The notes: generated by a model from the sequence alone, not told the origin. DNA of 29,598 bases from Candidatus Woesearchaeota archaeon (GCA_018303575.1 JAGVXW010000011.1:1-29598), one strand, 5' to 3'; shown: positions 1 to 7,563, counted from the stretch's first letter. Translations and numbers: made by a program.

Positions 1-125
1 GTTGGGGAACTATATTCATTTCTTGAAGGTGGAGCATAAGCGCCTCGGGCGCCGGCACTTCTTTGCGTCCTTGCTTCACGTTCCACAACTGCTTCAAGAG
101 ACATGTTTCTTGGGAATCCCTTCAT
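1..125 (-). CDS. Partial unknown protein, N-terminus only
   Basis: An open frame on the minus strand starts with ATG at 125 and stays open to the window edge (41 codons). It begins MKGFPRNMSLEAVVEREART and continues as an Arg/Ala/Ser-rich stretch with no recognisable domain. A TATA-like stretch lies about 40 nt upstream and is shared with the divergent gene at 195. The promoter position and codon pattern support a real gene, but only its start is visible, so no function is offered. The overlapping plus-strand frame over the same bases has no promoter or ribosome binding site and looks like a shadow. Confidence 0.45.
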   Translation of the reverse strand, partial: MKGFPRNMSLEAVVEREARTQRSAGARGAYAPPSRNEYSSP

Positions 126-141
126 CTATTTATTTCTTTTG

Positions 142-190
142 CGCTTTAAGCTTGAACAGATATTATTATATAGTAACTTTCCGAAGGAGG
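142..190. promoter_or_regulatory. Divergent promoter region with Shine-Dalgarno for the PIN gene
   Basis: An AT-rich TATA-like block spans 161-175 and can be read on both strands; a second TATA-like block is at 142-151. A strong Shine-Dalgarno (AAGGAGG, 184-190) sits 4 nt before the ATG at 195 and fixes that start. The leftward partial gene starts at 125. Confidence 0.5.
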
Positions 191-194
191 CAGC

Positions 195-1025
195 ATGACC
201 GCGCCCATCTTCCACCTCGACCAGGCGCCGGCGGAGTACCGCGACCTGATCCATGTCGTGGAGCTGATGCGTGAGCATTTCCAGAGCTTCATCATATATT
301 TCGACACGAGCGTTTTCATCACTGCCTGCGAAGCCGCGGTCAAGGACAAGAGGAACGACCTGATTGACTGGATTGTCAATTCGGGCAATTTCAGGATCTC
401 ACGCGCCGCGGTCAATGAGCTCAAGGCGTGGAAATTTCCCCCCCAAGACCCGAAGCGCAGCCTCGTATGGTCGAAGGCGAAGGAGATGCTCAGGGTCATT
501 GAACGGAAGTTCCCGCAGAACATCGAGGAAGTCTCTGATAGGGAAGTCGTGGCCGAGCTCTCGCACCTTGACGCCTTCCTGAGCAAGGCCATCTGCTTCC
601 GCATCATCATGGACAACTTCGACGCCATCGAAATGGAGCTCCGGCGGGGGCATCTTGACCTGAGGCGGCTGGCCGACGGATTCTTCCACGCGTGCGAAGG
701 GCGCATCCTCCATGAGTACTATCGCCGTCTCGCCGCGGAAGGCATCGATACTGACCCCATGGACGACAAGGAGCTCAGGAAAATCCTTCCCCACATCCTG
801 CATCTGATGCTCATGGGCGTCCTTGAGCTGATGCGGCGCTATCGCATGCCGCTCGCCGCCAAGAACGCATTCGAAAACATCTACGCCCAGAAAACAGCGA
901 ATGACCGAGCCATCCTCGCCCACTACCTCACGTCGCCGCATCCAGCGGTGTTAGCGACCGAGGATCGGGACCTTCGGGAATACCTGTCCCTCTATCGAAG
1001 GTGGAAACGCAGAAGGAGCGCTTAG
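195..1025 (+). CDS. PIN-domain protein, probable ribonuclease, with helical insertion
   Basis: PIN domains are Mg-dependent RNases with three or four acidic residues on a Rossmann-like core. The pattern is visible here: a beta strand ending FDTSVF (Asp37), SRAAVNELK (Glu75), a C-terminal NDRAILAHYL (Asp237), and LATEDRDL (Thr255, Asp257, Asp259). Between the second and third acidic positions lies a mainly helical insert of about 150 residues, so the 276-residue protein is roughly twice the size of a toxin-type PIN domain. No antitoxin-like small gene lies beside it, which argues against a VapC toxin and for a free-standing RNase or RNA-processing role. The start is set by the strong ribosome binding site at 184-190. 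The last 75 nt overlap the convergent gene. The substrate is unknown. Confidence 0.68.
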   Translation: MTAPIFHLDQAPAEYRDLIHVVELMREHFQSFIIYFDTSVFITACEAAVKDKRNDLIDWIVNSGNFRISRAAVNELKAWKFPPQDPKRSLVWSKAKEMLRVIERKFPQNIEEVSDREVVAELSHLDAFLSKAICFRIIMDNFDAIEMELRRGHLDLRRLADGFFHACEGRILHEYYRRLAAEGIDTDPMDDKELRKILPHILHLMLMGVLELMRRYRMPLAAKNAFENIYAQKTANDRAILAHYLTSPHPAVLATEDRDLREYLSLYRRWKRRRSA

Positions 1026-1493
1026 CTCTTCTACAATTTTGTCGAGGCGCCTTTGATCGAGAGGCTGGAGCGTCTCGGGGGCAATAACTTTCGCGGGATT
1101 GGTCCCAATAGCCAGTGCCTGGCCATTTTTGACGACCTGCCGGTAGAGCACATCGTGGGGGCCGATGACCACCTCAACGCTGATTGCGCCGCCAGAAGTA
1201 TTATAGAGGTCGATCAAGTCGCAATAATGATATCTGTCCGGATTTTCTCTTGTCCTCGCGTAGAGGAAGACTTCCCGGCCTCGCGATTGCCAATGATTAA
1301 AAAAGGGGCCGGTCTCGTCGCCCATCCTCATGGCATCTTCCCTATTTGAGGGCACGGAAATCCCCAGGATTCCCAAGGTGCCCACCTCGCCGTCCAGAGT
1401 CAGCCCAGGAACTGCCAGCATGCCGCCCTGATGCTCTGAAGCGTGTTCGCGTGCCGCCCGGACAAAGGCCTCTGTCACAGCAACGTATTTCAT
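951..1493 (-). CDS. Unknown protein, 180 residues
   Basis: I do not recognise this family. The protein is mixed alpha/beta with no signal peptide or membrane helix. Its first half has small-residue-rich strands (GEVGTLGILGISVPS) and a YHYCDLIDLYN segment with one Cys. Start choice: a TATA-like box (TTTAAA, about 1516-1523) lies 26-28 nt upstream of the ATG at 1493, giving a leaderless mRNA. Its 3' end overlaps the convergent PIN gene by 75 nt, an unusually long overlap. The promoter and the non-shadow character of the sequence favour a real gene. Function is unknown, and being antisense to the PIN gene end is the only link between them. Confidence 0.55.
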   Translation of the reverse strand: MKYVAVTEAFVRAAREHASEHQGGMLAVPGLTLDGEVGTLGILGISVPSNREDAMRMGDETGPFFNHWQSRGREVFLYARTRENPDRYHYCDLIDLYNTSGGAISVEVVIGPHDVLYRQVVKNGQALAIGTNPAKVIAPETLQPLDQRRLDKIVEELSAPSAFPPSIEGQVFPKVPILGR

Positions 1494-1561
1494 CCCTATT
1501 GGGGTTTTTTCCCGCTTTTTAAATCCTTCCCTTAATTAACTACTCTTTGATGAGCATGGTA

Positions 1562-1637
1562 AAAAGTCGCAACATTTATATACTAATGTATCAAAAACGC
1601 AACTAATTTAAGCTATAAACGTAACAAATCTGTAACA
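1562..1637 (+). promoter_or_regulatory. Promoter of the RHH/antiporter operon with phased direct repeats
   Basis: The TATA box TTTATATAC is at 1575-1583, predicting a transcript start near 1606 and a leader of about 32 nt. Four direct repeats of the form (c/t)g(c/t)aac start at 1568, 1598, 1620 and 1631. Their spacings of 30, 22 and 11 nt are close to three, two and one helical turns, so all four face the same side of the DNA. This is what an operator bound by dimers of a small ribbon-helix-helix protein would look like, and the first gene of the operon encodes such a protein. Autoregulation is an inference. Confidence 0.45.
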
Positions 1638-1799
1638 ATGGCAAAGCGTGTCGCAATCTCATTGGATGACCAGCAGGTTGCGCTTCTGAGAAGCCTCAAG
1701 GGATTGGGGACGAAGGATGCGGAGATAGCCAAGAACATCATGCTCGCTTATCTCTCTGAAAAGGGATATTTGGAGAAGCTGAACCGGAGGGGAGCATGA
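1638..1799 (+). CDS. Small ribbon-helix-helix (CopG/Arc-like) regulator, 53 residues
   Basis: This short frame encodes MAKRVAISLDDQQVALLRSL followed by an acidic/basic helix pair ending in LAYLSEKGYLEKLNRRGA. It fits the ribbon-helix-helix fold: a beta strand (KRVAISL, residues 3-9) that would pair in a dimer and enter the DNA major groove, helix 1 (about 10-22), a turn around GTKDAE, and helix 2 (about 27-40). The stop overlaps the start of the antiporter gene (ATGA), so the two are translationally coupled. It probably represses or tunes its own operon, whose promoter carries phased repeats. No toxin gene follows, so an antitoxin role is unlikely. The family call comes from the pattern of hydrophobic residues and length. 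Confidence 0.65.
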   Translation: MAKRVAISLDDQQVALLRSLKGLGTKDAEIAKNIMLAYLSEKGYLEKLNRRGA

Positions 1800-3460
1800 T
1801 CGACCTCATCTTCAGGGATGTGGGAATCCTGCTCGTAGTGGCGACCTTCTTCGGCTTCATCGCCCGCGCGTTCAGGCAGCCGCTCATTCCAGCGTATGTC
1901 ATCACCGGCTTGCTCCTGGGGCCGGTGTTCAATGTCATCACGAATCATGACATCCTCACGACGCTGTCGGAGATGGGCATCGCGTTCCTCCTTTTTTTGG
2001 TAGGTATGGAGATCGACCTCAGGAAGCTCAGGAGCGTGGGAAGGGTTGCGATCATCGGCGGCCTGGCCAAGAGCATTCTCCTTTTCTCTGTCGGCTTCCT
2101 CAGCCTGCGCTTCTTCGGGTTCACACTGATGGAAGCGGTCTACATCGGCATCGTGCTGTCCTTTTCCTCGACAATGGTAGTGGTGAAGATCCTTTCGGAC
2201 AGGCGGGAGCTGGACACCTTGCAGGGCAAGCTCATCGTTGGCTATCTCCTGTTCGAGGATTTGCTCGCCATCGCCGCCTTGAGCCTCCTGACTTCCGGAA
2301 TCCATGCCGGCATCCTGCTCTCCCTTTTATGGAAGGCGGCGCTCCTTGTCTTCGCAGCCCTGGTTTGCCACCGCTTCCTCTTCCCGAAGCTCTTCCGGTT
2401 CGCGGCCCAGAGCACGGAGCTGCTTTTTGTTTTCGCGCTGAGCATCTGCTTCCTCTTCGCGCTCCTCGCCGGCCTCCTGGGCTTCAGCGTGAGCATCGGC
2501 GCGTTCATCGGCGGCCTGGTGCTCGCCAACCTGCCGTACACGTTTGAGGTCATCTCGAAAGTGCGCTCGGTGCGTGACTTCTTCTCCACGCTGTTTTTCG
2601 TCGCACTAGGAACAAGCATCACGCAGATCTCCTCAAAGGGCATTCTCGCCCTGCTCCTCCTCTTCGCCGCTGTCTGGGTGCTCAAGCCGTTCATTGTTTT
2701 CTTCGTCACCTCTTTTTTCGGCTACAAGCCCCGGCCATCGTTCCTGACAGCCATCGCCCTGGCGCAGACGAGCGAGTTCTCCTTCATCATCGCGGCGCAG
2801 GGCCTTCTGCTCGGCCACCTGACCCAGGAAACGTTTTCGCTCATCACCGTTGTCACTGTTATCAGCATGGCGGCCACGAGCTATTTCCTCCACTATCAGC
2901 ACGCGCTCTTCTCGCGCTTCTGCCCGAATGTGCTGGCGCGCCTCTCCCGCGACCCTCAGCTTGACAGCTCCAAGAACAGGTATGACGCCCTCCTCGTCGG
3001 CCATGACCGCATGGGGTATGCCATCTTAAAGAAATTAGAAAAACTCAAGCTCCGCACTCTTGTCGTCGATTACAACCCCGCGATTGTCAGGAAACTCCAA
3101 TCAGAGGGCATTGCCTGCATCTATGGCGACATCTCAGAGTCTGATCTTTTCGATCATTTGGAAATTGACCGCCTCAAGCTCGTGATCTCCACCTCGCCGC
3201 ATCTCCGGGACAATGAACTGCTCATCGCAAAAGTGAAACATGCCAATCCCCAAACGAAGATTTTCACCACCGCGCTCACGGCCGAGGACGCCATCGAGCT
3301 CTACGCCGCCCGGGCAGACTATGTCATCGTGCCGCACTTTCTCGGCGGCGACCAGGTGAGCATCCTCATCGAGCGCCTGTTCCCGGATTTCGAGAAGCTC
3401 ATCAGCCACCGCTCCAGGCACCTCAAGGAGCTCCAAAACAGACATGCTAACGCTTCGTAA
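1796..3460 (+). CDS. KefB-type cation:proton antiporter with C-terminal RCK/TrkA-N domain
   Basis: A CPA2-family transporter exchanging a monovalent cation (K+ or Na+) for protons across the cytoplasmic membrane. Residues 1 to about 375 hold around 12 hydrophobic helices, starting with a segment ending IPAYVITGLLLGPV, typical of KefB/YbaL-like proteins. After a short linker, residues 397 to about 520 form a TrkA-N (RCK) nucleotide-binding domain: a beta strand followed by GHDRMG (402-407) in place of the usual GxGxxG loop, VVDYN as the acidic end of strand 2, and a YGDISE loop. The length of 554 is normal for the fused type. The RCK domain suggests gating by a dinucleotide or similar ligand. 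The start overlaps the RHH gene by 4 nt and the 3' end overlaps the YhbY-like gene by 17 nt. Confidence 0.88.
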   Translation: MIDLIFRDVGILLVVATFFGFIARAFRQPLIPAYVITGLLLGPVFNVITNHDILTTLSEMGIAFLLFLVGMEIDLRKLRSVGRVAIIGGLAKSILLFSVGFLSLRFFGFTLMEAVYIGIVLSFSSTMVVVKILSDRRELDTLQGKLIVGYLLFEDLLAIAALSLLTSGIHAGILLSLLWKAALLVFAALVCHRFLFPKLFRFAAQSTELLFVFALSICFLFALLAGLLGFSVSIGAFIGGLVLANLPYTFEVISKVRSVRDFFSTLFFVALGTSITQISSKGILALLLLFAAVWVLKPFIVFFVTSFFGYKPRPSFLTAIALAQTSEFSFIIAAQGLLLGHLTQETFSLITVVTVISMAATSYFLHYQHALFSRFCPNVLARLSRDPQLDSSKNRYDALLVGHDRMGYAILKKLEKLKLRTLVVDYNPAIVRKLQSEGIACIYGDISESDLFDHLEIDRLKLVISTSPHLRDNELLIAKVKHANPQTKIFTTALTAEDAIELYAARADYVIVPHFLGGDQVSILIERLFPDFEKLISHRSRHLKELQNRHANAS

Positions 3461-3740
3461 GCTCAGGAAGGAGAGCCAGCAGCTCAGACCCACGCTCCAG
3501 ATAGGCAAGGCCGGGGTGACAGAATCAGTTGCGGCGGAAATCACGCTCCAGCTCAAGAAAAAGAAGATTATCAAGATCAAGATCCTGAACAACATCCTGG
3601 AGCATTCGGATCGTGGAGCGCTCATTCAAAGCATCCTTACAGCGACGCCCTCTGTTTTGGTGCAGGAAAAAGGGAACATTCTCACCCTCTCCTATAAAGC
3701 GCAAGATATAAAAGCCAAGAAGCCGGGGGAAACCCGATGA
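3444..3740 (+). CDS. YhbY/CRS1 (CRM-domain) RNA-binding protein
   Basis: A single CRM domain fills this 98-residue protein. The family hallmark is a basic helix followed by the QIGKAGVTES loop (about residues 19-28), then a helix and a strand rich in Lys (KKKKIIKIKILNN) and a C-terminal strand. Bacterial and archaeal CRM proteins associate with pre-50S ribosomal particles and aid ribosome assembly. The start overlaps the antiporter end by 17 nt, and its stop overlaps the next start (ATGA), so it sits inside a coupled operon. Why a ribosome-associated protein is coupled to an antiporter is not evident from the sequence. Confidence 0.85.
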   Translation: MLTLRKLRKESQQLRPTLQIGKAGVTESVAAEITLQLKKKKIIKIKILNNILEHSDRGALIQSILTATPSVLVQEKGNILTLSYKAQDIKAKKPGETR

Positions 3741-5164
3741 TCACCGAGCAGGATATCAAGGACGCGGGATTTGACCCAGAATATGGGGAGGAGGCGCGCA
3801 CCAACGAGGGTGTGTTCACGGGCTATCCTGACGCGCTGAGGCGCTACCGGCTTATTGTTGAAAATTACAACATGTCCATTGAAGAGCCCTATTTCTGGGT
3901 GAAAGACTATTTGAAGGAGCGCGTCGGCTATCCGGGGCTCATCAAGATCACCGATGTGTTCTCGGCGTCGGAGAACAGCAGCTTCTTCGGCGCGAGCCAG
4001 CAACGTTTGGGATTGCAGCAGGACAAGGTGAGCCAGTATCTCGCCACCATCGGGAAGATGGTGAAGGAGCTGTTCCAATTAGTGAGGGAATTGAGGATTC
4101 TCGATGAGCGCCTCGGCTACTATGCGGATTCCTTCAGGGCGAAATCCACGAGCCGCGGCTCGGCTGAAATCACTTTGAAAGGCATCTGGGTGGACATGGT
4201 CGAGCAGGGAGCGAAGAACCCGGCCAGTGTCTATGGAATGGCAAGGGAGGTGCAGTTCATCACCTTGCCTGATTTATTTTTTAACATCCACCCCCTCACG
4301 CAGGAGGATGTGGACTTGACTGTTGACCGCGAGGCAGGGCAGTTCAACAAGAAGATCAAGGAAGTGCTGAAGCGCAAGCTCAGGAGCTATCTCGCCTGGA
4401 AGGAGCACACCTATGAGGAGATGAAGAACAGGCGCATCTTCACGCTGAAATACTTGAGGCAGCATTACGAGATCATCAAGATGTACTTGATGTGGGTCAA
4501 GCCTTACCTGAAGAACATCGAGCGGCTCACCATGGATATGCAGAAGATGGACGAGCCGGACTTGTTGAACGCCTTTGAGACTTCCGTGATCGAAGTTGAA
4601 GTGCTTGCAACCAAAGAGGCGGAAAAAGGCCTGTCGCAATGCATCCTCGTCCATTTCTACTTCCGCACCCGGCCGGAGATGAACTACCAACAGGAATATC
4701 AGCGCGGGCCTCTCCACGTCGGCAGGGTCGAGATCACCTTCCGCGGCTATGTCTGGAGCAAGGAGGAGATCGAAAAATATCTAAAGATGCGCGAGCGCGA
4801 GGACTTCAAGCTGCTCGGCATTGTAGACTCCAGCGTCAAGGCGGCGATGGAGAGTTTAGGAGACGAGATCGAGCGTTATCTTATCGAGGCCGGCGACGAC
4901 ATTCCCCAGAAGAAAAAGAAGGAAATGGAAGAGAAGGGTGAAGATGAAGAGCATCATGAAGAAAAGGAGAAGGCAGAGCATCGCTTCTCGTCTAAGTGGC
5001 AGGGAGCGCGGCAGATGCTGGAGACGATCACGAGCCATGGCAAGGACAAGAAGGCAGCCTGGGCCCTGGACAAGGCAAAATATAAGGCAGTGAGCGATAT
5101 CAAAGCGAGCATGTGGACGCTGTATCATCATTTCAAGAAGCGCCACGGCATGAACAACTGGTGA
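3737..5164 (+). CDS. Conserved-looking unknown protein, 475 residues, with charged hinge
   Basis: I do not recognise a named domain. Residues 1 to about 390 are a soluble alpha/beta region with long helices (around 100-130 and 215-290), including a Lys/Arg-rich run and an HFYFRTRP strand. Then comes a very acidic/basic low-complexity hinge (about 394-420, Lys/Glu/His) and a final segment with alternating Lys and aromatics ending HHFKKRHGMNNW. There is no signal peptide or membrane helix. It lies between the YhbY-like gene (4-nt overlap) and the endonuclease-IV-like gene (4-nt gap), so it is co-translated with both. A nucleic-acid-linked role would fit the neighbours and the basic tail but is only a guess. 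Confidence 0.72.
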   Translation: MITEQDIKDAGFDPEYGEEARTNEGVFTGYPDALRRYRLIVENYNMSIEEPYFWVKDYLKERVGYPGLIKITDVFSASENSSFFGASQQRLGLQQDKVSQYLATIGKMVKELFQLVRELRILDERLGYYADSFRAKSTSRGSAEITLKGIWVDMVEQGAKNPASVYGMAREVQFITLPDLFFNIHPLTQEDVDLTVDREAGQFNKKIKEVLKRKLRSYLAWKEHTYEEMKNRRIFTLKYLRQHYEIIKMYLMWVKPYLKNIERLTMDMQKMDEPDLLNAFETSVIEVEVLATKEAEKGLSQCILVHFYFRTRPEMNYQQEYQRGPLHVGRVEITFRGYVWSKEEIEKYLKMREREDFKLLGIVDSSVKAAMESLGDEIERYLIEAGDDIPQKKKKEMEEKGEDEEHHEEKEKAEHRFSSKWQGARQMLETITSHGKDKKAAWALDKAKYKAVSDIKASMWTLYHHFKKRHGMNNW

Positions 5165-5168
5165 CGCA

Positions 5169-7409
5169 ATGCAATTCCATTCCGGATACGCGGCGATGGC
5201 GGACGCTCTGGGAGCGATGGACCGCGGGTTCTACGACAGCCGCCAGGCCGATGACGGAAGCAGCATCCGCGGAAACCCCGAGGAGAGGGACTGGAGCGTG
5301 AAGGAAATCGGCATGTCGGTGCCGATGGGCATCGCGGCAGCGAACGCGCAGGGCATTGCCGCAAAAATCAGGATGGGCGTCAATTCTATTGAGATCGGCT
5401 TCCCGACCATGGGATCAGGAAACCGCGGCGGGCACACTCCTGAAATGTACGGCAAGGATCAACGGCAAGCAATCAGGGAGCTGGGCATGGCGAATGAGGT
5501 GAAATTCACCACGCACGCCGCTTATAATGTCATGGGGCTCACAGGGGTGCAGCAGCAGGGCTCGGACATGTATAAATTTGACATGAACATGGCGCGCATG
5601 GGCCAGCATGAAATTGAGAGGGCAGTGGATTTTGCTGCAGACGTTCCTGGGGGAGGAAGTGTTGTTGTGCATACGGGCGAGTTCATCCGGCCCCTGACCG
5701 ATATTTATGTCCCCGGAGCGGACATCAATTACAGCAGGGCGGGCGACGGCAGGCTCATGTTCAAGCAGCGGCTCACGGAAGACAAGGACGCGAAGTTCTA
5801 TTTGATTGACGACCGGGATGGAAGGGCGCTGTCTATCGAAAAGGATAAATTGGTGGCGGTTCCGGTATGGAACAAGTACGAGCCGGAAAACAAGGAGTAT
5901 TGGGAGCAGAAAGGCGGGATGCGCTACAAGGACGCCCATGGCGAATATGTTGCCCCCGGCGACTATATTGATTATCTTGGGAATAAAACAATTCATCCAC
6001 TGGATCCGGTCAAGGGCAGGGTGCCGCGGTTCAATAAAAATACGAATCGGCTGGAAACAAAATATCTGAAGTATGCTGACTTCACGGCGGAGGCGAACGA
6101 GAAAAACCGGTTCCTCGAGGCGCAATTGAAGAGGAAGCTGACGGGGTATGAGCGCATCACGCAGAACGAAGCTTTCATCCAGGCCACCCAGGACACGCAG
6201 GAGGGAACAGCGAGAGGCTGGGGCGGCTACTATGGAAGCGACATTCCTGAAATGATCGAGCTCCTTGGGAAGCTGAACAAGGCGCGGAAATTCTATGAGC
6301 AGCTCGACAAAACGCTTCCGGAATCTGAGAAGTGGAAGATTCTCAAGAAGACAGGAAGGGGCGATGTGCTTGGCGAGCTGCTGCCTTCGGAAACCAAGTC
6401 TCCCCTGGAAATCATCGATGAGCACATCAAGTCCGCCCAGAACAGGCTCGACTTCGGCCGGGAAGCTTCAGTTTCGCAATTGACCCAGGCGCTAGAGATC
6501 AACCAGAACAAGAGGCATCTTGTGGATCCGGTGAAATATGTTGATCGTTTCACAACCCGGGGGTATGCGGAAGCTGGGATCCATGCGATGGAGCGGAGCA
6601 AGGATCCGAGCAATCCTGTGGTGCTGACGCTCGAGCATATCTTCCCTGAACGCTTTGGCGGCCATCCCGAGGAGCACATGTGGATTGTCAAAAGAGCCAG
6701 AGAGCAGATGGTGAATTTACTGACCGAACGCCAGACCGAGCTGGGGGCGAGCTTCACTAATAAACCGGCCTATACCGCTGACCCCAAGACCGGGGAGATG
6801 GTCATTCTCAAACAGCCCAATCCATTTTTTAGGCCGAATATGGGCAAGGAGGAAGCCAGGAAATTGGCCGAGCAGCATATCAAGATCACGATTGATACTG
6901 GGCATCTGAACTTATGGCGAAAATATTTCCAGCCGCGGCCTGGCTCTTCCCCCGAGCAGAACGAAGCCGAATTCAGGAGCTGGTATCTCTATGAAATCGA
7001 AAAAATGGCCAGGGAGAAGATGATCGGCAATGTCCATCTCGTCGACAATTACGGCTATCAGGATGAGCATCTCGCTCCGGGGCAGGGCAACGCGCCTGTA
7101 AAGGAAGTGATGAGCATCCTGAAGAAATACGGCTATGACAAAGCTTTTACAGTTGAGCCGGGGGCTGACGCTTCAACAGATTTATCCGATTTCCACGGCC
7201 TGATGAAAGCGTGGCGGCACTTCGGCTCCCCGATCTATGGCATAGGTGGAGGAGGGGGTGGAGGGCAGATGATAGCCGGAGCCAGAGGCCAGCGCTGGGG
7301 CGAAGTGCAATACTCCTACTTCGGCCAGAACCAGCCGCCGTATTTCGTCTTCGGCGCTTACGCCCCGAGCAATGACTGGACGCTCTGGAGCCAGACGCCG
7401 ATGGAATAG
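5169..7409 (+). CDS. Giant endonuclease IV-like TIM-barrel protein, all metal ligands kept
   Basis: This belongs to the AP endonuclease family 2/xylose isomerase-like TIM-barrel superfamily. The nine Zn ligands of endonuclease IV have clear counterparts in order: His116 (KFTTHAAYN), His168 (VVVHTGEF), Glu489 (LTLEHIFPE), Asp576 and His579 (IDTGHLN), His623 (NVHLVD), Asp632 and His634 (DEHLAPGQG), Glu663 (TVEPG). Endonuclease IV is about 280 residues; this protein has 746, because about 300 residues are inserted between the second and third ligands. The insert is mixed, partly helical and charged. A Gly-rich loop and an aromatic C-terminal tail (FGQNQPPYFVFGAYAPSNDW) follow the barrel. It could be a DNA repair nuclease or a sugar isomerase-like enzyme; the full trinuclear ligand set favours phosphodiester chemistry. 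A GGTGA sequence before the ATG sets the start. Confidence 0.78.
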   Translation: MQFHSGYAAMADALGAMDRGFYDSRQADDGSSIRGNPEERDWSVKEIGMSVPMGIAAANAQGIAAKIRMGVNSIEIGFPTMGSGNRGGHTPEMYGKDQRQAIRELGMANEVKFTTHAAYNVMGLTGVQQQGSDMYKFDMNMARMGQHEIERAVDFAADVPGGGSVVVHTGEFIRPLTDIYVPGADINYSRAGDGRLMFKQRLTEDKDAKFYLIDDRDGRALSIEKDKLVAVPVWNKYEPENKEYWEQKGGMRYKDAHGEYVAPGDYIDYLGNKTIHPLDPVKGRVPRFNKNTNRLETKYLKYADFTAEANEKNRFLEAQLKRKLTGYERITQNEAFIQATQDTQEGTARGWGGYYGSDIPEMIELLGKLNKARKFYEQLDKTLPESEKWKILKKTGRGDVLGELLPSETKSPLEIIDEHIKSAQNRLDFGREASVSQLTQALEINQNKRHLVDPVKYVDRFTTRGYAEAGIHAMERSKDPSNPVVLTLEHIFPERFGGHPEEHMWIVKRAREQMVNLLTERQTELGASFTNKPAYTADPKTGEMVILKQPNPFFRPNMGKEEARKLAEQHIKITIDTGHLNLWRKYFQPRPGSSPEQNEAEFRSWYLYEIEKMAREKMIGNVHLVDNYGYQDEHLAPGQGNAPVKEVMSILKKYGYDKAFTVEPGADASTDLSDFHGLMKAWRHFGSPIYGIGGGGGGGQMIAGARGQRWGEVQYSYFGQNQPPYFVFGAYAPSNDWTLWSQTPME
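7383..7404 (+). repeat. 22-bp direct repeat, copy 1 (inside the 3' end of the TIM-barrel gene)
   Basis: This covers the codons for the final LWSQTPM of the TIM-barrel protein. An exact copy is at 7542-7563 in the same orientation, 159 bp further on. Confidence 0.85.
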
Positions 7410-7439
7410 ATTGAGATTTCTTTTGTAAATCCCGCTTCT

Positions 7440-7482
7440 ACTAATTAGCAATTAGAACTTTCGCATCAAGCTGCTAATTAGT
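7440..7482. repeat. AT-rich inverted repeat (possible hairpin/terminator)
   Basis: The arms ACTAATTAGCA (7440-7450) and TGCTAATTAGT (7472-7482) are perfect 11-bp complements around a 21-nt loop. The hairpin lies between convergent gene ends, within the segment bounded by the 22-bp direct repeats. It may terminate transcription from either side or be the core of a small inserted element. Confidence 0.6.
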
Positions 7483-7541
7483 AATTAGTACCGAGAAGAT
7501 TTTAATTTATTTTCAATATAGAAAAAATATAAATTTCGGGA

Positions 7542-7563
7542 CTCTGGAGCCAGACGCCGATGG
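7542..7563 (+). repeat. 22-bp direct repeat, copy 2 (orphan gene end)
   Basis: An exact copy of 7383-7404. It is not part of a gene and ends 3 nt before the stop codon of the asparagine-synthetase-like gene. The 137 bases between the two copies are strongly AT-rich, hold the inverted repeat at 7440-7482, and contain no convincing gene. Confidence 0.85.

Noticed and set aside
2..274. 90-codon plus-strand frame at the window start
   Set aside because: It crosses the promoter and start of the PIN gene in another frame; the minus-strand partial gene is better supported.
195..1493. PIN protein as a VapC toxin with an antitoxin neighbour
   Set aside because: The protein is twice the usual size and neither neighbour is a small DNA-binding antitoxin in the same operon.
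1561..1640. CRISPR-like array from the regularly spaced cgcaac repeats
   Set aside because: The repeats are only 6 bp with unequal short spacings and lie in a promoter; an operator is the better reading.
1638..3460. Small RHH protein as the antitoxin of a toxin-antitoxin pair
   Set aside because: The coupled partner is a 12-helix antiporter with an RCK domain, not a toxin.
5415..6425. 336-codon minus-strand open frame
   Set aside because: Antisense shadow of the TIM-barrel gene, which has conserved ligands on the other strand.
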